Assembly: GCF_002959965.1 (NCBI RefSeq)
Contig: NZ_PREV01000026.1
Coordinates: forward strand, 1,526,501-1,590,500
Source of the DNA: Microbulbifer pacificus
GTDB taxonomy: Bacteria > Pseudomonadota > Gammaproteobacteria > Pseudomonadales > Cellvibrionaceae
Direction of reading: 5' to 3'
Length of the DNA stretch: 64,000 bases
Translations under genes and position numbers: made by a program
The notes under the pieces: model-generated
Told to the model about the DNA's origin: nothing
Database searches by the model: none
Seen by the model: the letters and a program-made list of their open reading frames with translations, nothing else
Part shown: positions 45,501-52,995 of the stretch, piece by piece
Numbering within the stretch: position 1 is the stretch's first letter
How the letters are laid out: every line of letters starts with the position of its first letter

Positions 45501-47165
45501 TCAGCGGTAGGAGAGAACCTGCTCCACGCCGGTTTCCTGCCCCTCGCTTACCTCGCGCAGGAGGTTTGCGCGCGGTGCCAGCACCGCATCGCGGCCCTCG
45601 CGGTAGCTCTGCTCTTCGACGATCGCGCGGTAGGCCTTGTTCAGGTCCAGTGCGCGGCGCGGCGACGGCATGATCAGGGCGTTGATATCAGCGGCCAGGC
45701 GTTCGAGCATCGCCGTTTTCAGACTGCCGGTTTCATCAAAGAAATTCGCGCGCACCTCGTCATTGGAGCGGTACTCGTCGGCATTGCCCACCTGCTGCAG
45801 GTAGAACGCGTATTCGCCGCGACCATCCTCGCGCAATGGCTCACGGATACCCGCCAGCGGCTTCTGGCTCCAGTGGTACCAGCCGCGCTGGAAGCTGTCG
45901 GCCGCATCCAGCTTGCGGGTCATGGCGAAACCTCCATCCATATTGGCGCCGATGGCGCCGTGGCAACCGGTACAGGTGGCGAGTTCTTCAAACGACTGCG
46001 GGCGCAGATCACCGTCAGCATCCTCGATAAATCCGCTGTAGCGCCAGCCGCGTCGGTTGCTGACACCGCGCTCGATATCGCCCACCACCGGCTCCAGACG
46101 ATCGGGAAAATCGTGCGCGTCCTTGAGCTCATCGGCGGCGAGTTCACGGTGCTGAAAATAGGTCACCCAGCGTACCTTTTTCGCGTAGCGCAGCTCTTTC
46201 ATACGTGGCGCCATACGCACCTCGCCATCCGCACTGACATCGAGGTAGCGCACACTGTGCAGGAACTCGGTACCGAGTGGATAGGAGCCTCCAGACAGCG
46301 GAGCTGCTTTGCTCAGCTGGGCGAGACGTGCTTCGCCCACGTAGGACATGAAGCGCTGCTTGAGCGGTTCCCAGTCATATACGATGTGTGTCGCGGTGGT
46401 GAGCTCACCATTTTTGTCGAGATCCACGTTTAGGCGGCTTTCATCCACCGGGGCAATGGCGACATCCGCTCGCTTGATCAGCGCCTCGACAATGGCGAGA
46501 TTCACCCGGTACACGTCGCGGCTGTAATTGCCCTTTTCGTCACGCTGATACATAACCGGCAGGCGGATCAGTACGTCGTCGGTGGATCCGTTGGTGGGAA
46601 AGAAGGTGCCGGGAAACGGCGTATACGCCAGTGCGCGCCAGCCGGTCGGTTTTCCTGCGCTGTCGCGATCAAAGCCCTCGCCATCGAAATCAAACCCGAC
46701 ATCGGGAACATAGCCATCCCAGATACCGTTTTGATTGCCGTCCCAGGACGCCGGCAATTGTTGCGTGAGTTTTTCCGCGAGCGGAATACGGCCATCCTGC
46801 GTGCGGAAATTGTCCTCGCGTACATAGTCGAGAATCGCCTTGTCGCTCACAGACGCGAGATAGTCGCTGCGATCCTTGAAGGAATTAAGCCAACGATTCG
46901 CACGCGCGGGTTCGGCAAAGTCGTACACCAGCTGCAGATCGAGATCATTGGTGAAATTCGGGGCCTGACTGCTGGTGTGGCAGACGTAGCAGGGATTGCT
47001 CGCGGGCCCGCCGGCATTTTCCGTATTGGTGTAACACTGAGGCGGGGTGACCGCGGCGGGGTTGGACAAATAGAGTCGGCCCAGGTTGTCCGTATCCATG
47101 GACACGGCATTGCCACTCAGCATGGCGGCAACCACCGCGGGAAAAAGGGTGCGCATGACTTTCAC
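45501..47165 (-). CDS. Exported di-haem c-type cytochrome-like protein, unknown family
   Basis: 554 residues with an N-terminal signal peptide. Two haem-binding motifs are far apart: CYVCH (59-63) and CTGCH (398-402). Between them are several Asp/Asn/Gly-rich stretches that look like calcium sites (WDGNQNGIWDG, DFDGEGFDRD, NVDLDKNGE). It is downstream of the DUF839 phosphatase-like gene (70-bp gap, same strand) behind that gene's Pho box, so it should be phosphate-regulated. I recognise no named enzyme. The spacing of haem motifs differs from the MauG/CcpA di-haem peroxidases. Confidence 0.75.
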   Translation of the reverse strand: MKVMRTLFPAVVAAMLSGNAVSMDTDNLGRLYLSNPAAVTPPQCYTNTENAGGPASNPCYVCHTSSQAPNFTNDLDLQLVYDFAEPARANRWLNSFKDRSDYLASVSDKAILDYVREDNFRTQDGRIPLAEKLTQQLPASWDGNQNGIWDGYVPDVGFDFDGEGFDRDSAGKPTGWRALAYTPFPGTFFPTNGSTDDVLIRLPVMYQRDEKGNYSRDVYRVNLAIVEALIKRADVAIAPVDESRLNVDLDKNGELTTATHIVYDWEPLKQRFMSYVGEARLAQLSKAAPLSGGSYPLGTEFLHSVRYLDVSADGEVRMAPRMKELRYAKKVRWVTYFQHRELAADELKDAHDFPDRLEPVVGDIERGVSNRRGWRYSGFIEDADGDLRPQSFEELATCTGCHGAIGANMDGGFAMTRKLDAADSFQRGWYHWSQKPLAGIREPLREDGRGEYAFYLQQVGNADEYRSNDEVRANFFDETGSLKTAMLERLAADINALIMPSPRRALDLNKAYRAIVEEQSYREGRDAVLAPRANLLREVSEGQETGVEQVLSYR

Positions 47166-47183
47166 TCGACGATTGGATCAGAC

Positions 47184-47211
47184 CGTCATTCCCGCACGGG
47201 CGGGAATGACG
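47184..47211. repeat. Palindromic repeat between the cytochrome and DUF839 genes
   Basis: CGTCATTCCCGC-N4-GCGGGAATGACG is a perfect 12-bp inverted repeat. This sequence type is widely scattered in proteobacterial intergenic DNA. Lying inside a two-gene operon, it may stabilise or attenuate the transcript. Confidence 0.75.
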
Positions 47212-47235
47212 GGAGGACGGGCTCAGAGAGATCGG

Positions 47236-49104
47236 TTACTCGGCGGCGACATCCATTGCCGGGAAGGGGCCGACGTAACCGGTGTAGGCGCGGTGTTCCA
47301 GCGAGCCCGGGGCCAGCTGATTATCATCGGATTCGCCGTAGGGGTGCTGGATTACACTCATGAGGTAACCGAAGCCGTTGATGTTCGGGTACCAATAGGG
47401 GGAGGTGGTCTCGGAGCCATAAGGGGTCGTCTGGATACGGGTCAGGCCGGCCTTGGAATCCGCCGCGTCCACGTCGTCCAGATTCAGCGACCAGATCACG
47501 TCGTTCTGGTGACCGGAACCGGTGTCCTCACCGATGATCAGGGTGTTGTAGCCCGTGATGAAGGTGACGTTGTCCGGGTTGGCGATGGCGTCGATATCGC
47601 AGGTGTTACCGGCGAAGGTGCTGCCTTTATCGTATTGCGCGGGAATACCGCCGATCAGGCCGTACATGTTGGTCGCCACATACTCTGAGCCGATGTCGCT
47701 GTCGGCGGCCACGTCCAGCTGGTACACCGCGCCACAGGCATTGCTCTCGGCAATCTGGATATGCCCGGTGCCGTCGGTCATGCCACTGCGCACTTCACTC
47801 ATGGCCACGTACAACTTGCTTCCGTCGGGATCGAAGGTAACGCCTTCTTCCTTGCGGAATTCCGTGGTGGCACCCATCAGTGCCGCATAGCGGCGGGTCT
47901 CGAGACGCGAGGCGATTTTTTCCATACCCGGTTTCAGGCTCAGACACTCGCTGTTGCCGTTGGTGGCGGTTGCCACACAGCCTTCGGCGTCCACTTCGAA
48001 AATATCGTCAAATGTGACCGCGGGAACGCCTTCACTGCCGTGCACCGCCGCGCGGATTTCGTCATCGGTGGCGTGGCCGAGAGACACCCACTGGAGGTCG
48101 GCACTGCCGAGGCCCTCGGCAGAGGTCTGGTTCCACTTGGCCGCGTACACGGTACCCGCGCTCAGGTCGCCAGCGGTATCCGCGACGAACATGAACAGGC
48201 CAACGTTGGTGCCGTCGTCGGTCATGTAGACGGTCTTGCTGTCGGGCATCACGTAGGACAGTTCGAATGCGAGGCGCCCCATGGCGTAGTGCTTGACCAG
48301 ATCGGTGGAGGGGGCGGCATCGCCCTCGGCGTTTACATTGATCTCGATATTCCAGCCGTAGAAATAGGGGTTCCACTGGCCATCGTCGGCGTAGTACTCC
48401 AGCATGCCAGCGGAGTAAATGTCGGCTGCCGCTTCGGCCCCGGTGGGCAGAGCGCGCGCGTCCGGCTCGTATTCTTCCGACGCGAGATGCGCATTCCAGG
48501 GGGTGACCGAGGCCGCGCAGTGCACCCAACCGCCATCCACGCCGGACTGGTCGATCTGCCACAGGTCTTTGGTCCTGAGCACACCGGTTTCCGGATTCTG
48601 GTCCAGCTCCAGCAGGAACATGGCACCGGGACGGGTTTCCATCTGCGACACGGAGAACAGGCGATCGCCCACCGGCAGCAGCGATGTGTGTTCGTTGGCG
48701 TCGGTGACCTTCAGCAGACCATCTTCGTCGTACAGCGGTTGGCCGGCGGCATCCACCAGCTGGCCGAACACCACCGTGCTGTTGACCGAGTCACCGGAGC
48801 GCAGCAGGGTGTGGAAGCCGATTTCGTATTCCTCGCCGTCCACGGTTACCTTCGGCGAGGCGAGAATCTGACGCTTTTCCATATCGGTGGCCGGGGCCGC
48901 GACGCCGGTGAAACTGAGGGTACGCACCGTGGGTTCGTCGCTGCCGTCGCCGGGGTTTGGATCCGGGGTGACTACCGGCGGATCGTTGCGGTCGTTGTCG
49001 TCACTGCAGGCGGGAAGCAGCACAATGGCGGTGAGCAGCAAACCCAGTTTTAGCGCCAGCGGTGTTTTTGAAAGCACCTGCGGCGGATTGGATAAGGAAA
49101 TCAT
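47236..49104 (-). CDS. DUF839/PhoX-like phosphatase lipoprotein
   Basis: 622 residues. The signal peptide ends in a lipobox (VLLPAC, Cys33) and has no twin-arginine motif, unlike classical PhoX. A short Asp/Pro/Gly linker leads to the DUF839 domain, a beta-propeller with blocks such as VHCAASVTPWNAHLASEE, HYAMGRLAFEL and PDSKTVYMTDDGTNVGLF. PhoX enzymes are calcium/iron-dependent alkaline phosphatases. A strong Pho box upstream (49143-49176) supports a phosphate role. It is followed by the cytochrome-like gene. Confidence 0.87.
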   Translation of the reverse strand: MISLSNPPQVLSKTPLALKLGLLLTAIVLLPACSDDNDRNDPPVVTPDPNPGDGSDEPTVRTLSFTGVAAPATDMEKRQILASPKVTVDGEEYEIGFHTLLRSGDSVNSTVVFGQLVDAAGQPLYDEDGLLKVTDANEHTSLLPVGDRLFSVSQMETRPGAMFLLELDQNPETGVLRTKDLWQIDQSGVDGGWVHCAASVTPWNAHLASEEYEPDARALPTGAEAAADIYSAGMLEYYADDGQWNPYFYGWNIEINVNAEGDAAPSTDLVKHYAMGRLAFELSYVMPDSKTVYMTDDGTNVGLFMFVADTAGDLSAGTVYAAKWNQTSAEGLGSADLQWVSLGHATDDEIRAAVHGSEGVPAVTFDDIFEVDAEGCVATATNGNSECLSLKPGMEKIASRLETRRYAALMGATTEFRKEEGVTFDPDGSKLYVAMSEVRSGMTDGTGHIQIAESNACGAVYQLDVAADSDIGSEYVATNMYGLIGGIPAQYDKGSTFAGNTCDIDAIANPDNVTFITGYNTLIIGEDTGSGHQNDVIWSLNLDDVDAADSKAGLTRIQTTPYGSETTSPYWYPNINGFGYLMSVIQHPYGESDDNQLAPGSLEHRAYTGYVGPFPAMDVAAE

Positions 49105-49142
49105 CGTTCAAGCCCCCAAGCTCAAAATTATTTTGCGCAGGG

Positions 49143-49176
49143 ATTTAAACGACCGGAAGTGACAGGGGCGTGACAG
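49143..49176 (-). promoter_or_regulatory. Pho box and -10 of the DUF839-cytochrome operon
   Basis: The minus strand reads CTGTCACGCCCCTGTCAC (49159-49176), two perfect CTGTCAC half-sites with a four-base spacer. TTAAAT (49143-49148) follows 10 bases downstream as the -10. This is a textbook PhoB promoter layout, about 40-70 bp upstream of the start codon. Confidence 0.88.
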
Positions 49177-49257
49177 GTAAACCCGTCCGTGTGACGGGTG
49201 GATGAAGATTTCGTGAATCGGGATTCGGATCACAACCCGGGGCAGGGCGCTTTTTAC

Positions 49258-49635
49258 TCAACCGATAAATTTTACCGCGCTTTCGTCGGGGTCCCGGCCT
49301 CTGCCTTCCCGCTGCAGGCGCTCGAGATAGGCCCGCCATTTTTCCTCGCGGGTGTCGCACAGTTCGCGCAGGTAACTCCAGGTGTAGATGCCGCTGTCGT
49401 GACCGTCATCGAAAAAAATCTGCAATGCATAGCGGCCGGCGGAGGCGACCCTGTCGATACCAACATGCATTTTGCCACTGACCAGGGTGCCTTCGCCGAT
49501 ACCGTGGCCGCGCACTTCCGCGCTGGGAGAGTGGACGCGGAGGTATTCGGCGGAAAGCTCGAACTCGGCATCGCCGTAGTGCAGGATGAGTTTTTTACTA
49601 GCTTTGTCGAGGCGGATTTTTTTGGGCGGCTGCAT
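49258..49635 (-). CDS. DUF971 (GBBH-like N-terminal domain) protein
   Basis: 125 residues. DUF971 core pattern: KKLILHYGDAEFELSAEYLRVHSPSAEVRGHG, then the end DDGHDSGIYTWSYLRELC. The fold is the zinc-ribbon-like N-terminal domain of gamma-butyrobetaine hydroxylase, here without the oxygenase domain. It is regularly found next to hslVU in gammaproteobacteria, as here (on the same strand, 181 bp downstream of hslU), but its role is not known. Confidence 0.87.
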   Translation of the reverse strand: MQPPKKIRLDKASKKLILHYGDAEFELSAEYLRVHSPSAEVRGHGIGEGTLVSGKMHVGIDRVASAGRYALQIFFDDGHDSGIYTWSYLRELCDTREEKWRAYLERLQREGRGRDPDESAVKFIG

Positions 49636-49711
49636 GGAAAATTCCGGGGTGATTTTCTTCTCGGCAAACTTGCAAATTTATTGCTAGCAGCCATCCACGG
49701 GGAGACGTCCG

Positions 49712-49802
49712 GCCAGACCATCCTTGGTCTGGCGCCAACTTGAGCAGCGAGCCGTGCTCGCTATGCGCTCAAATTGGCCCTGCAAGCAGGCTCCCACAGG
49801 GT
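49712..49802. repeat. Repeat family B, copy 2 (compound hairpins)
   Basis: The first hairpin is GCCAGACCA-TCCT-TGGTCTGGC (49712-49733). A nested pair follows: outer GCCAACTTGAGC/GCTCAAATTGGC and inner AGCGAGC-CGT-GCTCGCT. It ends with CCTGCAAGCAGGCTCC. The unit shares AGCAGCC.TCCA.GG and the TCCT-loop hairpin with the copy at 45.44 kb. It lies between hslU and the DUF971 gene. Confidence 0.75.
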
Positions 49803-49816
49803 GCAATACCATCAGA

Positions 49817-51130
49817 TCAGAGGATAAAGCGCGACAGGTCTTCGTCCCTGCTCAGTTCCCCCAGGTGTTTGTCCACATAGGCCGCGTCGATCATCACTTT
49901 GGATTCTCCGTCGCCACCGGCAAAGGAAATTTCTTCCAGCAACCTTTCCAGCACGGTGTGCAACCGGCGCGCGCCGATATTTTCCGTGGATTCATTCACG
50001 TCATACGCCACTTCCGCGATACGGCGGATGCCATCGTCGGTGAAGCTGAGATCAACGCCTTCGGTAGCGAGCAGCGCTTTCTGCTGTTCGGTGAGTGAGG
50101 CGCTGGGCTCGGTGAGGATGCGCTGGAAATCGTTGGAGGTGAGTGAACTCAGCTCTACGCGAATCGGCAGACGCCCCTGCAGTTCGGGAATCAGGTCGGA
50201 AGGTTTGGCCAGGTGGAAGGCACCGGAGGCAATAAACAGGATGTGGTCGGTCTTCAACATGCCGTATTTGGTGGTGACGGTGCAGCCTTCGATCAGCGGC
50301 AGCAGGTCGCGCTGCACACCTTCACGGGAGACGTCGGCTCCGCTGTTGCCCTGGCGCTTGGCGACCTTGTCGATCTCATCGATAAATACGATACCGTTCT
50401 GCTCGGCGGACTGGATGGCGCGGGTCTTGATCTCTTCGTCGTTGATCATTTTCGCGGCTTCGTCGTCGGTGAGCTGCTTGAGGGCTTTTTTGACGGTGAG
50501 TTTGCGCTTCTGGGTTTTGCCCTTGGACATGTTGGAGAACATGCCCTGCAGCTGATTGGTCATTTCCTCCATTCCAGGGGGTGCCATGATTTCGACACCC
50601 ACGGGCGCGGCGGACACGTCGATTTCGATTTCCTTGTCGTTAAGCTCACCCTCGCGCAATTTTTTGCGGAAAACCTGGCGGGTGCTGGAGTCTTTGTCGC
50701 CGGGCTCGGTGTTGCGCGCGGGGGGCAGCAGGGCGTCGAGTACGCGCTCTTCGGCGGCGTCCATGGCGCGCTGTTTGACGGACTCCATGGCGCGTTCGCG
50801 TTCGAGTTTCACGGCCATTTCGACGAGGTCGCGCACGATGGATTCGACATCGCGGCCGACGTAGCCGACTTCGGTGAATTTGGTGGCTTCGACTTTGATA
50901 AAGGGTGCACCGGCGAGTTTGGCGAGGCGGCGGGCGATTTCGGTTTTGCCGACGCCGGTGGGGCCGATCATGAGGATGTTTTTTGGGGTGATTTCCACAC
51001 GCAGTTCTTCGTTGACCTGCATGCGGCGCCAGCGGTTGCGCAGCGCGATGGCGACGGCGCGCTTGGCGTCGTGCTGGCCGACGATATGGCGGTCGAGTTC
51101 GTGGACGATTTCTCTGGGGGTCATGGACAT
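49817..51130 (-). CDS. hslU: ATP-dependent protease ATPase subunit HslU
   Basis: 437 residues (E. coli 443). AAA+ domain with Walker [10 protein letters not shown] (56-64), the pore loop GYVGRDV, the intermediate domain, Walker [11 protein letters not shown] and the C-terminal LSRFIL tail that docks into HslV. With HslV it unfolds and degrades heat-damaged and regulatory proteins. It is separated from hslV by 238 bp holding a nested-hairpin repeat, a wider gap than usual for this operon. Confidence 0.97.
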   Translation of the reverse strand: MSMTPREIVHELDRHIVGQHDAKRAVAIALRNRWRRMQVNEELRVEITPKNILMIGPTGVGKTEIARRLAKLAGAPFIKVEATKFTEVGYVGRDVESIVRDLVEMAVKLERERAMESVKQRAMDAAEERVLDALLPPARNTEPGDKDSSTRQVFRKKLREGELNDKEIEIDVSAAPVGVEIMAPPGMEEMTNQLQGMFSNMSKGKTQKRKLTVKKALKQLTDDEAAKMINDEEIKTRAIQSAEQNGIVFIDEIDKVAKRQGNSGADVSREGVQRDLLPLIEGCTVTTKYGMLKTDHILFIASGAFHLAKPSDLIPELQGRLPIRVELSSLTSNDFQRILTEPSASLTEQQKALLATEGVDLSFTDDGIRRIAEVAYDVNESTENIGARRLHTVLERLLEEISFAGGDGESKVMIDAAYVDKHLGELSRDEDLSRFIL

Positions 51131-51197
51131 GGTCTTTACTCGGATTCTTTTCGCATTGCTCTAGCGTGGTTCGCTTTGAGGCTGGTGCGGTGGCGGC

Positions 51198-51303
51198 GGG
51201 GCACCGGGTACAGGTTTTTGAAACCGCTGTGAATACATCCCTGTACGCTGCGTCGGCGACGTCCCTGTCGCCGACGCTTTCAAAAACCTGTACCCGGCAC
51301 CCC
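51198..51303. repeat. Nested-hairpin dispersed repeat, copy 3 (hslV-hslU)
   Basis: The outer arms 51198-51223 and 51278-51303 pair with two mismatches. The inner stem GCGTCGGCGAC (51250-51260) pairs perfectly with 51267-51277, with loop AGGGAC on the minus strand. The core (51223-51249, minus strand) contains ACAGGGATGTATTCACAGCG, the same 20 bases as in the copy at 900-927. It sits within the hslVU operon in the sense orientation of the operon. Confidence 0.9.
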
Positions 51304-51368
51304 ACCTTCAATTCGTAGTCAGTTACTTTGTAATCAAGTATTGAATTACGTCGTCAGCAAACTGATAT

Positions 51369-51908
51369 TCAGTTATTCAATTCTTCAATCGTGTGATTCT
51401 GGTTGGTGTACACGCAGATATCACCGGCGATTTTCAAACCCTGTTCGACAATGCTGCGCGCATCCATATCGGTGTTGTCGAGCAGCGCTCTCGCTGCCGA
51501 TTGCGCGAAGGGTCCGCCGGAGCCGATGGCGATCAGGTCGTCTTCCGGCTGGATGACGTCGCCGTTGCCGGTGACGATCAGGCTGGCGGTTTCGTCGGCG
51601 ACGGCAAGTAAGGCTTCAAGGCGGCGCAGGGCGCGGTCGGTGCGCCAGTCTTTGGCGAGTTCGACGGCGGCGCGGGTGAGCTGGCCATTGTGGGCCTGGA
51701 GTTTGGCTTCGAAGCGCTCGAACAGGGTGAAAGCGTCGGCGGTGCCGCCGGCGAATCCGGCGATGACTTTGTCGTTGTAGAGGCGGCGCACTTTGCGGGC
51801 GTTGCCTTTCATGATGGTGTTGCCCATGGAGACCTGGCCGTCACCGCCAATGACGACTTTGCCGTTTCGGCGCACGGAGAGAATGGTTGTGCCGCGATAC
51901 TGTTCCAC
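51369..51908 (-). CDS. hslV: ATP-dependent protease peptidase subunit HslV
   Basis: 179 residues from GTG 51908. The N-terminal-nucleophile protease pattern is [19 protein letters not shown], with Thr7 as the predicted catalytic residue. A six-residue propeptide (MEQYRG) must be removed, whereas E. coli HslV loses only Met. [17 protein letters not shown] and the C-terminal [11 protein letters not shown] complete the family match. It assembles as a double hexamer with HslU. A heat-shock-type promoter is visible upstream. Confidence 0.96.
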   Translation of the reverse strand: MEQYRGTTILSVRRNGKVVIGGDGQVSMGNTIMKGNARKVRRLYNDKVIAGFAGGTADAFTLFERFEAKLQAHNGQLTRAAVELAKDWRTDRALRRLEALLAVADETASLIVTGNGDVIQPEDDLIAIGSGGPFAQSAARALLDNTDMDARSIVEQGLKIAGDICVYTNQNHTIEELNN

Positions 51909-51940
51909 TGATGCCTCTGTGTTTGGGGGGTCAGAAGCTC

Positions 51941-51969
51941 TAAGTGTGGTCGAAGGGGTTAAATTTCAA
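51941..51969 (-). promoter_or_regulatory. Heat-shock (sigma-32-like) promoter of hslV
   Basis: The minus strand has TTGAAA (51964-51969), a 14-base spacer and CCACACTTA (51941-51949), resembling the CCCCATTTA -10 of sigma-32. The operon is a known heat-shock operon in E. coli. The match is moderate. Confidence 0.5.
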
Positions 51970-51986
51970 CTTTGATTTGCGGCGCC

Positions 51987-51992
51987 TATAAT
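51987..51992 (+). promoter_or_regulatory. Candidate -10 of the DUF2798 gene
   Basis: A perfect TATAAT lies 36 bp before the start codon. A weak TTTCAA lies 17 bases upstream, overlapping the hslV -35 on the other strand. Confidence 0.4.
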
Positions 51993-52027
51993 CCGCGCCA
52001 TCTTCTGAGGTTCTGTGAGGACTGCCT

Positions 52028-52261
52028 GTGACCCGCCTGAAACGCCGCTATTACACCCTGGTTTTCGCGCTGTTCATGTCGCTGTTTATGTCGGCGCTGA
52101 TGTCCGGGGTGATTACGGTGATCAACACCGGCATCACCGAGGGATTTCTGACCCGCTGGTTCCATGCCTGGTTGGTGGCATGGGTGGTGGCGTTTCCGCT
52201 GGTGTCGCTGATTGCGCCGGTCGCCCACTGGATTACGCGAAAGCTGGTGGAGACCGAGTAG
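52028..52261 (+). CDS. DUF2798 small membrane protein
   Basis: 77 residues with two membrane segments (about 10-30 and 42-65). The family pattern is the N-terminal RRYYTLVFALFMSLFMSALMS followed by FLTRWFHAWLVAWVVAFPLVSLIAP. A basic C-terminus ends the chain. DUF2798 proteins are widespread and have no assigned role. It is divergent from hslV and convergent with the SPOR-domain gene. Confidence 0.82.
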   Translation: MTRLKRRYYTLVFALFMSLFMSALMSGVITVINTGITEGFLTRWFHAWLVAWVVAFPLVSLIAPVAHWITRKLVETE

Positions 52262-52272
52262 TTCCGGGCTAC

Positions 52273-52312
52273 TCCTTTTATCCCTGCGCGGGTCCTTTTA
52301 TCCCTGCGCGGG
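52273..52312. repeat. 20-bp perfect tandem duplication at the SPOR gene end
   Basis: TCCTTTTATCCCTGCGCGGG is present twice in direct contact (52273-52292, 52293-52312). The TAA stop of the SPOR gene lies in the right-hand copy, so the left copy is a duplicated non-coding stop region. Confidence 0.9.
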
Positions 52313-52864
52313 GCGTTTCAACACCAGTGGCATCAGCCGGTGTTCGGCGAGGATGCTGCGGGCCTTGGCGACTTTGGAGCGGTTGGTATAGGGGCCGACG
52401 AGGACCCGGTGCCAGGTACCGCGGCTGTCGGTGGCGGATTCCACTTTGACGTCGAGGTTGGCGAGCATCAGCTGCGCACGCAGGCGCTCGGCTTCGTCTT
52501 TGTCGCGGAAGCTGGCGGCCTGGAGGATGTACACGAGATCCGGCTGCGCCTCTTCCTGCTGTGCCGCAGGGCTGTTTTCACTGCTGTCTGCCCCACGCGC
52601 GCGCACCTGCTGGTTTTTCGGCGGCGCGACCTTCACTTCATTTTCTTCCAGCAATTTGTAGAAATCGAATTTCGGCTTGGACTCCGCCGGAGCCTGCGCC
52701 TGGGGCTCCGGTTTGCTGCCGGCAACGACCTTGTTTTTTTCCGCCTTGATGTCGTCCAACAGGAAGATAAACACCGCGAAGCCGCCGACGAAATTGCCGA
52801 GCACGAACCAGACCCAGGCGGGTTTGCCGGAGGATTGCGGGCGGCGGGAGTTGCGGCGGGCCAT
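52298..52864 (-). CDS. SPOR-domain membrane protein (FtsN-like layout)
   Basis: 188 residues from ATG 52864. A basic head (MARRNSRRPQSSGKPAWVW) leads to one membrane segment (about 15-35), then a Pro/Ala/Gln/Glu-rich linker and a C-terminal SPOR domain (about 110-188; YILQAASFRDKDEAERLRAQL and HRVLVGPYTNRSKVAKAR). SPOR domains bind denuded peptidoglycan at the septum. In gammaproteobacteria this gene commonly follows priA, as here, and is annotated as a SPOR protein or an FtsN relative. Identity with FtsN proper is not certain. Confidence 0.85.
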   Translation of the reverse strand: MARRNSRRPQSSGKPAWVWFVLGNFVGGFAVFIFLLDDIKAEKNKVVAGSKPEPQAQAPAESKPKFDFYKLLEENEVKVAPPKNQQVRARGADSSENSPAAQQEEAQPDLVYILQAASFRDKDEAERLRAQLMLANLDVKVESATDSRGTWHRVLVGPYTNRSKVAKARSILAEHRLMPLVLKRPAQG

Positions 52865-52995
52865 GGTATCTCTCAAATCTTTTTATGCGGTGCGGGCGGC
52901 AAATTGTAACGCCTGCATTGGAGGCTGTCCGCCTCGCATGTATGAAAAGGCATCGTCGCGGGCCGGACGCCGCGAGGGGCACGCGCAGCAGGTTC

